NCBI GenBank assembly: GCA_002405805.1 | Contig: DHMN01000040.1 | Location: forward strand, 1 to 64,000 | Direction: 5' to 3' | Length of the DNA: 64,000 nucleotides | Source of the DNA: Cyanobacteria bacterium UBA4641 | GTDB lineage: Bacteria; Cyanobacteriota; Vampirovibrionia; Gastranaerophilales; Gastranaerophilaceae | Translations under genes and position numbers: made by a program | Shown: one piece after another, positions 60,702 to 64,000 of the stretch | How positions within the stretch are numbered: position 1 is the first letter of the stretch | Layout of the letters: each line of letters begins with the position of its first letter | Notes under the pieces: model-generated | Told to the model about the DNA's origin: nothing | The model's input: only the letters and a program-made list of their open reading frames with translations | Databases searched by the model: none

Positions 60702-61417
60702 AAAATATCTCCTATCGTAAGTACAAACTCCGTGTTATCTCTCTTCAATATAAGTTCTCCGTTATCCGTAATTGAAGTGGCAAGCCCTTCTTCAATTCGA
60801 TTTAACACTTGAACCTTTAAGTCTTTTCCAAGAAAGCTGTTTCTTGAAATATAATCATCTTTTATTAATATAAAGCCGTTATGTAAAAAATTGTCATAAT
60901 TTTTGAAAAATTCATCAAGCAATTTATTCAAAAATTCCTTGCAGTCTACTTTTTTATTTAATTCTAAATTCAGTGCAGTAACTTCTTTATCTGTAATAGA
61001 TTTAACTCCATCATCCGTTGCGTTTAGATTTATTCCGATACCAAGAACCAAGCCTTTAAAATTTGTTCCTTGGATTACTGATTCTGATAGTATACCTGCA
61101 ATTTTTTTGCCATTAATCAAAACATCATTTGGCCATTTGATTTGTGGTTTGATGCCGTAAGATTCTATTGAATGACAAAGAACTACAGATAGGTATTGCG
61201 TAATGTTTGAGTAAACTTCCTGATAAGTATCAGACGGTTTTAACACAATAGACATGAAGATGTTATCTTCCCCTAAATCAACCCAGCTGCGATTGAGTCT
61301 TCCTCTTCCTGCCGTTTGTTCTTTGGTTAGAATAACAGTTCTATCATCCAGTGTTTCTATATGTTTTTTTGCATATAGATTAGTAGAATCTACCGTATCT
61401 AAGTGTATAAACTCCAT
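60698..61417 (-). CDS. birA: Biotin--protein ligase (BirA, catalytic type)
   Basis: A 239-residue class I ligase without the N-terminal DNA-binding domain. STNLYAKKH, TKEQTAGRGRLNRSW (biotinyl-AMP loop), QIKWPNDVLINGKKIAGIL and GIGINLN are the family motifs. It activates biotin with ATP and attaches it to OadA and any acetyl-CoA carboxylase carrier. It leads the oadG-oadA-oadB operon and is divergent from the atp operon. Confidence 0.94.
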   Translation of the reverse strand: MEFIHLDTVDSTNLYAKKHIETLDDRTVILTKEQTAGRGRLNRSWVDLGEDNIFMSIVLKPSDTYQEVYSNITQYLSVVLCHSIESYGIKPQIKWPNDVLINGKKIAGILSESVIQGTNFKGLVLGIGINLNATDDGVKSITDKEVTALNLELNKKVDCKEFLNKLLDEFFKNYDNFLHNGFILIKDDYISRNSFLGKDLKVQVLNRIEEGLATSITDNGELILKRDNTEFVLTIGDIL

Positions 61418-61477
61418 TAATTACCCCAACAGTTTACTATCTGTATACCATAATTATATAACAAACAAAAATTTGTA

Positions 61478-61506
61478 TTGCTAAAAATTTTTTTCGGTGC
61501 TACCAT
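61478..61506 (+). promoter_or_regulatory. Promoter of the atp operon with extended -10
   Basis: TTGCTA at 61478-61483, a 17-base spacer ending in TGC, and TACCAT at 61501-61506. Transcription would start near 61513, 15 bases before the atpB ATG, with the ribosome binding site (gaggga) in between. Confidence 0.55.
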
Positions 61507-61527
61507 GATATTTGCAGAGGGAGAAAA

Positions 61528-62217
61528 ATGGAACACTGGCTTTATACAATACATATTTTAGGTCATGGAGTATCATTTAATATGGATACCATATTAACAA
61601 TGTGGTTCTCTATGCTATTACTTATAATTTTGGCATTTATCACCACAAGAAAGCTTGATATGGTGCCAAACAAACTTCAACTTGCAGGCGAAGGTATTGT
61701 TAAATACTTCAATGATATAGCAAAATCAAGTATGGGTAATGATGAGGCTCAAAAGCATATTGCAATTATTCTTACTTTGTTTATGTTTATTTTGACTGCT
61801 AATTTGGTTGGACAGTTGCCTTTGAAATTGATTCATTTGACAAATGGCGAATTAGCATCTCCAAATAACGATATTAATATGACAGCAGCAATGGCAATTG
61901 TTGTTTCTATTTATTATATTTTTTATGGTGTAAAAAGAAACGGTTTCAGATTCTTTTTCAAAGGCTTCAGTATTGACGGAATCATTATTACTTTGGTTGA
62001 TACCTTGGAACTTTTTGTCAGACCATTTTCACTTGCACTTCGACTTTTTGCCAACATCTTGGCAGGTGAGTTGTTAGTTGCAACATTTATAAGTCTATGC
62101 GCGGTAGTTTTACCATTACCGTTCATGTTGTTTGAATTATTCGTAGCTTTAATTCAAGCGTTAGTATTTACCCTTCTATCAACTACATATATATCTATGG
62201 CTGTTCAGGAAGAGTAA
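61528..62217 (+). CDS. atpB: ATP synthase F0 subunit a
   Basis: A 229-residue polytopic subunit of the F0 motor. RPFSLALRLFANILAGELL carries the essential Arg that faces the c ring; five to six helices. The N-terminus is short, as in cyanobacterial and bacterial a subunits. Ribosome binding site gagggag. No atpI (assembly protein) gene is found before it. Confidence 0.95.
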   Translation: MEHWLYTIHILGHGVSFNMDTILTMWFSMLLLIILAFITTRKLDMVPNKLQLAGEGIVKYFNDIAKSSMGNDEAQKHIAIILTLFMFILTANLVGQLPLKLIHLTNGELASPNNDINMTAAMAIVVSIYYIFYGVKRNGFRFFFKGFSIDGIIITLVDTLELFVRPFSLALRLFANILAGELLVATFISLCAVVLPLPFMLFELFVALIQALVFTLLSTTYISMAVQEE

Positions 62218-62266
62218 AAATCAAAAAGTACAACATTGTATTTTATTTTAAATAAAGGAGAAAAAC

Positions 62267-62506
62267 ATGGCAGTAGAACAAACTTTAGATTTAGCAAAAT
62301 TAGGTGCCGGTATTGCAATCGGTTTTGGTGCAATAGGTGGTGGTTTAGGCTTGGGTATTGCAACAAAAGGTGTACTTGATGCAATCGCTCGTCAACCGGA
62401 AATCAAAGCAGAAGCTTTCAAAAACTTCATCATCGGTGCAGGTTTGGCAGAAGCAACAGCTATTTATGCTTTGTTTATCGCTATTATGTTATTGTTCAGC
62501 AAATAA
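62267..62506 (+). CDS. atpE: ATP synthase F0 subunit c
   Basis: A 79-residue hairpin: helix 1 with a Gly-rich core (GAIGGGLGLGIATKG, 21-35), loop ARQPE (41-45), helix 2 with Glu62 (AEATAIYALF). The sodium signature (Gln in helix 1, Glu-Ser in helix 2) is absent: helix 1 has Gly where Gln would sit and Glu62 is followed by Ala. It is therefore probably proton-binding. Ribosome binding site aaaggag. Confidence 0.95.
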   Translation: MAVEQTLDLAKLGAGIAIGFGAIGGGLGLGIATKGVLDAIARQPEIKAEAFKNFIIGAGLAEATAIYALFIAIMLLFSK

Positions 62507-62520
62507 GGATATTCGGATAA

Positions 62521-62994
62521 ATGATGGAATTTAATGCTACATTTTTAATTGCAATGCTTAGTTTTGTTGTGTTCATTATGATTATGAACGCAATATTCTA
62601 CAACCCTATTTTAGGCATAATCAGAAAAAGAGAAGATTATATCAACTCTAATTATGAAGATGCCAAAAGATTTGAAAATTCTGCTCAAGAGTTCAACACG
62701 ACAAGAGCAGCCAAGTTGGAGCAAGTGCAAGAAAAATGCAGGCATGAATTCAAAACGGTTGTAGATGCGGCTCAAACTGATGCGTCTGATAAAATCAAGG
62801 TAGCTAGAGAAAATTCAAAAGTGGCTATACAAAGTAAGAAAGACGATTTGTTGAAAAACGAACAAGCGTTAAAAAATCAAATCAAAAACACGGTTGTCAA
62901 AGATTTGGCATCAACTATTGCGACAAAGTTGCTCGGCAAAGAAACCAAAATTGACAATGCTGATTTTGAACCTGTGAACAGAGTAATGGACTAG
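62521..62994 (+). CDS. ATP synthase F0 subunit b' (first b-type subunit)
   Basis: A 157-residue protein: one membrane helix at about 7-25 (TFLIAMLSFVVFIMIMNAIF), then a long coiled coil. Two different b subunits in a row, b' then b, are typical of cyanobacteria, plastids and some photosynthetic bacteria. It forms one arm of the peripheral stalk. Two ATG codons stand in tandem at the start. Confidence 0.88.
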   Translation: MMEFNATFLIAMLSFVVFIMIMNAIFYNPILGIIRKREDYINSNYEDAKRFENSAQEFNTTRAAKLEQVQEKCRHEFKTVVDAAQTDASDKIKVARENSKVAIQSKKDDLLKNEQALKNQIKNTVVKDLASTIATKLLGKETKIDNADFEPVNRVMD

Positions 62995-63001
62995 TAGGAC
63001 A

Positions 63002-63511
63002 ATGCAAGAATTTTTATCAATATTAAAATATTTAGCAACATCAAATACCATAAACTTTATTATTATGGTTACATTGCTTGCTATAATCGTCAAAAAGATG
63101 AATTTGGGTGCATCATTAGAAAAATCTATTGAGGCTGTAAAATCTACTATTTCAAAATCTGATGAAGAAAAAGCAGGTGCACAGAAAAAACTTGATAGTG
63201 CAAAGGATTTGATTGAGAAACTTCCACAAGACATTAAAGCTTTGGAAGAAACTTCAAAGGGAAAAGTTGAAGTTTTCAGAGATAAGATTGATGAAAATAC
63301 TCAAAAAGCAATTTTCAATATTGAAAAAAATGTTGACAGAGTTGTTTCAATTGAAGAAAAGAAAATTTCTAATCTTTTGACCGAAAAAACTTCATTGGCA
63401 TCTGTTGAGCTTGCAAAACAACATATTGAAAAAATGTTGGAACAAAACCCTGAATTACACAACCAATTTATTCAGAATAGTATTGATGAACTTGATAAGG
63501 TGAAAATATAA
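63002..63511 (+). CDS. atpF: ATP synthase F0 subunit b
   Basis: A 169-residue peripheral-stalk subunit: N-terminal helix at about 14-28 (TINFIIMVTLLAIIV), then charged coiled coil to the end. Its stop overlaps the next ATG by one base (TAATG). Confidence 0.9.
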   Translation: MQEFLSILKYLATSNTINFIIMVTLLAIIVKKMNLGASLEKSIEAVKSTISKSDEEKAGAQKKLDSAKDLIEKLPQDIKALEETSKGKVEVFRDKIDENTQKAIFNIEKNVDRVVSIEEKKISNLLTEKTSLASVELAKQHIEKMLEQNPELHNQFIQNSIDELDKVKI

Positions 63512-64000
63512 TGACAGAAACACTTATCTCAGCAATTTCAAAAAATTATGCAACTGCGCTAATGGATGTAGCGTCAGAAAATAATTCTTATGAAAAGTTT
63601 GAAACACAATTAGGTCAAATCTATGATGTGCTAAATTCATCAAATGATTTGCAAATTGTGATGACAAATTCCTCAATTTCTACCGAAAAGAAAATCCAGA
63701 TTTTGTCTGAAATTTTTGATGGTAAAATTGAGAAAAAGTTGATTAATTTTTTGAAAATTTTGGTCGAAAAAAATAGATTTAACGAATTTGCAGCTATAAA
63801 GAAATCTTTTTCCGATATGGTTCAAAAGCTTTCTAATAAAAAGACTGTAGAAATAACTTCGCCGATAAAATTGAATTTTGAAAATAAGACTAATGTTCTA
63901 TTCAAACTTGAACACAAATTCAACTGTGAAATTTTACCGGTTTGGAAAGTTGATAAAAGTTTAATTGCGGGATTGACTTTTAAATATGATGATTGCGTCA
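63511..64000 (+). CDS. atpH: ATP synthase subunit delta (partial, cut by window end)
   Basis: The first 163 codons are present; the frame is open at the window edge. SKNYATALMDVASENNSYEKF near the start and the helical N-domain fit the delta/OSCP subunit that caps the stalk. About 20 residues remain outside. atpA should follow. Confidence 0.9.
   Translation, partial: MTETLISAISKNYATALMDVASENNSYEKFETQLGQIYDVLNSSNDLQIVMTNSSISTEKKIQILSEIFDGKIEKKLINFLKILVEKNRFNEFAAIKKSFSDMVQKLSNKKTVEITSPIKLNFENKTNVLFKLEHKFNCEILPVWKVDKSLIAGLTFKYDDCV

Noticed and set aside
1..64000. tRNA or rRNA genes
   Set aside because: No cloverleaf with GTTCRAATC-type T arm or rRNA core sequence was recognised on either strand.

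Overview
The window is AT-rich, gene-dense DNA read with the standard code. It carries a Gram-negative envelope set (LpxK, two MCE/MlaD-type proteins, an OmpH/Skp chaperone, a POTRA/beta-barrel transporter), flagellar basal-body and export genes, and an F-type ATP synthase operon in the order a-c-b'-b-delta with two different b subunits, as in cyanobacteria and plastids. It also has a DUF512-type radical SAM protein of the kind conserved in cyanobacteria, a decarboxylase sodium pump (OadABG), biotin genes and a pseudopilin of the KRAFTLAEVL type. I infer a fermentative, flagellated, non-photosynthetic relative of cyanobacteria (Melainabacteria/Vampirovibrionia, probably Gastranaerophilales). 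That is inference from gene content; no rRNA gene lies in the window.

Layout. 1-10.3 kb is an accessory region of lineage-specific genes: a predicted ADP-ribosyltransferase, a Cys-His-Asp protease-like protein, an HExxH zincin-like protein, a large protein with a phosphoribosyltransferase-like loop, several proteins sharing an N-terminal F-[NT]-G motif, a GT39-type glycosyltransferase and a calcineurin-like phosphoesterase. 10.3-12.3 kb holds padR, the DUF512 radical SAM gene and yidD. 12.3-18.3 kb is a minus-strand flagellar operon (fliE-fliF-fliG-like-fliH-flhA). 18.5-23.1 kb has an acyltransferase, a secreted trehalose-synthase-like GH13 enzyme, dCMP deaminase and a degenerate AICAR-transformylase homologue. 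23.2-26.6 kb is a cluster of small coiled-coil and unusual proteins that may belong to the flagellar export world. 26.9-37.8 kb has MCE-lpxK, a pseudopilin, an XRE regulator, nth, ompH, an orphan TpsB-like transporter, bioD-bioA and a second MCE gene. 37.9-43 kb has folP, two unknown genes, a YhcC-type radical SAM gene, a small zinc-ribbon gene and obgE. 43-46.2 kb is unknown small genes and intergenic repeats, then uvrA. 49-54.7 kb has secreted proteins, dedA, a PHP phosphoesterase, a membrane protein, a zinc ribbon, rph and coiled-coil proteins. 54.9-61.4 kb has ilvB, a degenerate PurN-like gene and oadB-oadA-oadG-birA. 61.5 kb to the end is the start of the atp operon, with atpH running off the window.

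How it fits together. BioD/BioA supply biotin precursors, BirA attaches biotin, and OadA carries it; OadB would turn decarboxylation into a sodium gradient. The ATP synthase c subunit lacks the usual sodium ligands, so it looks proton-driven. Most intergenic gaps above 200 bp outside the first 10 kb carry families of short palindromes whose stems vary in a compensatory way. Several genes lack a Shine-Dalgarno sequence and have a -10-like hexamer 5-9 bases before the ATG, suggesting leaderless mRNAs.

The most unusual items are the ART-like protein with a changed ExE motif, two formyltransferase homologues (PurH-like, PurN-like) that have lost catalytic residues, a very divergent protein in the fliG position, the F-[NT]-G N-terminal motif, and the covarying repeats.
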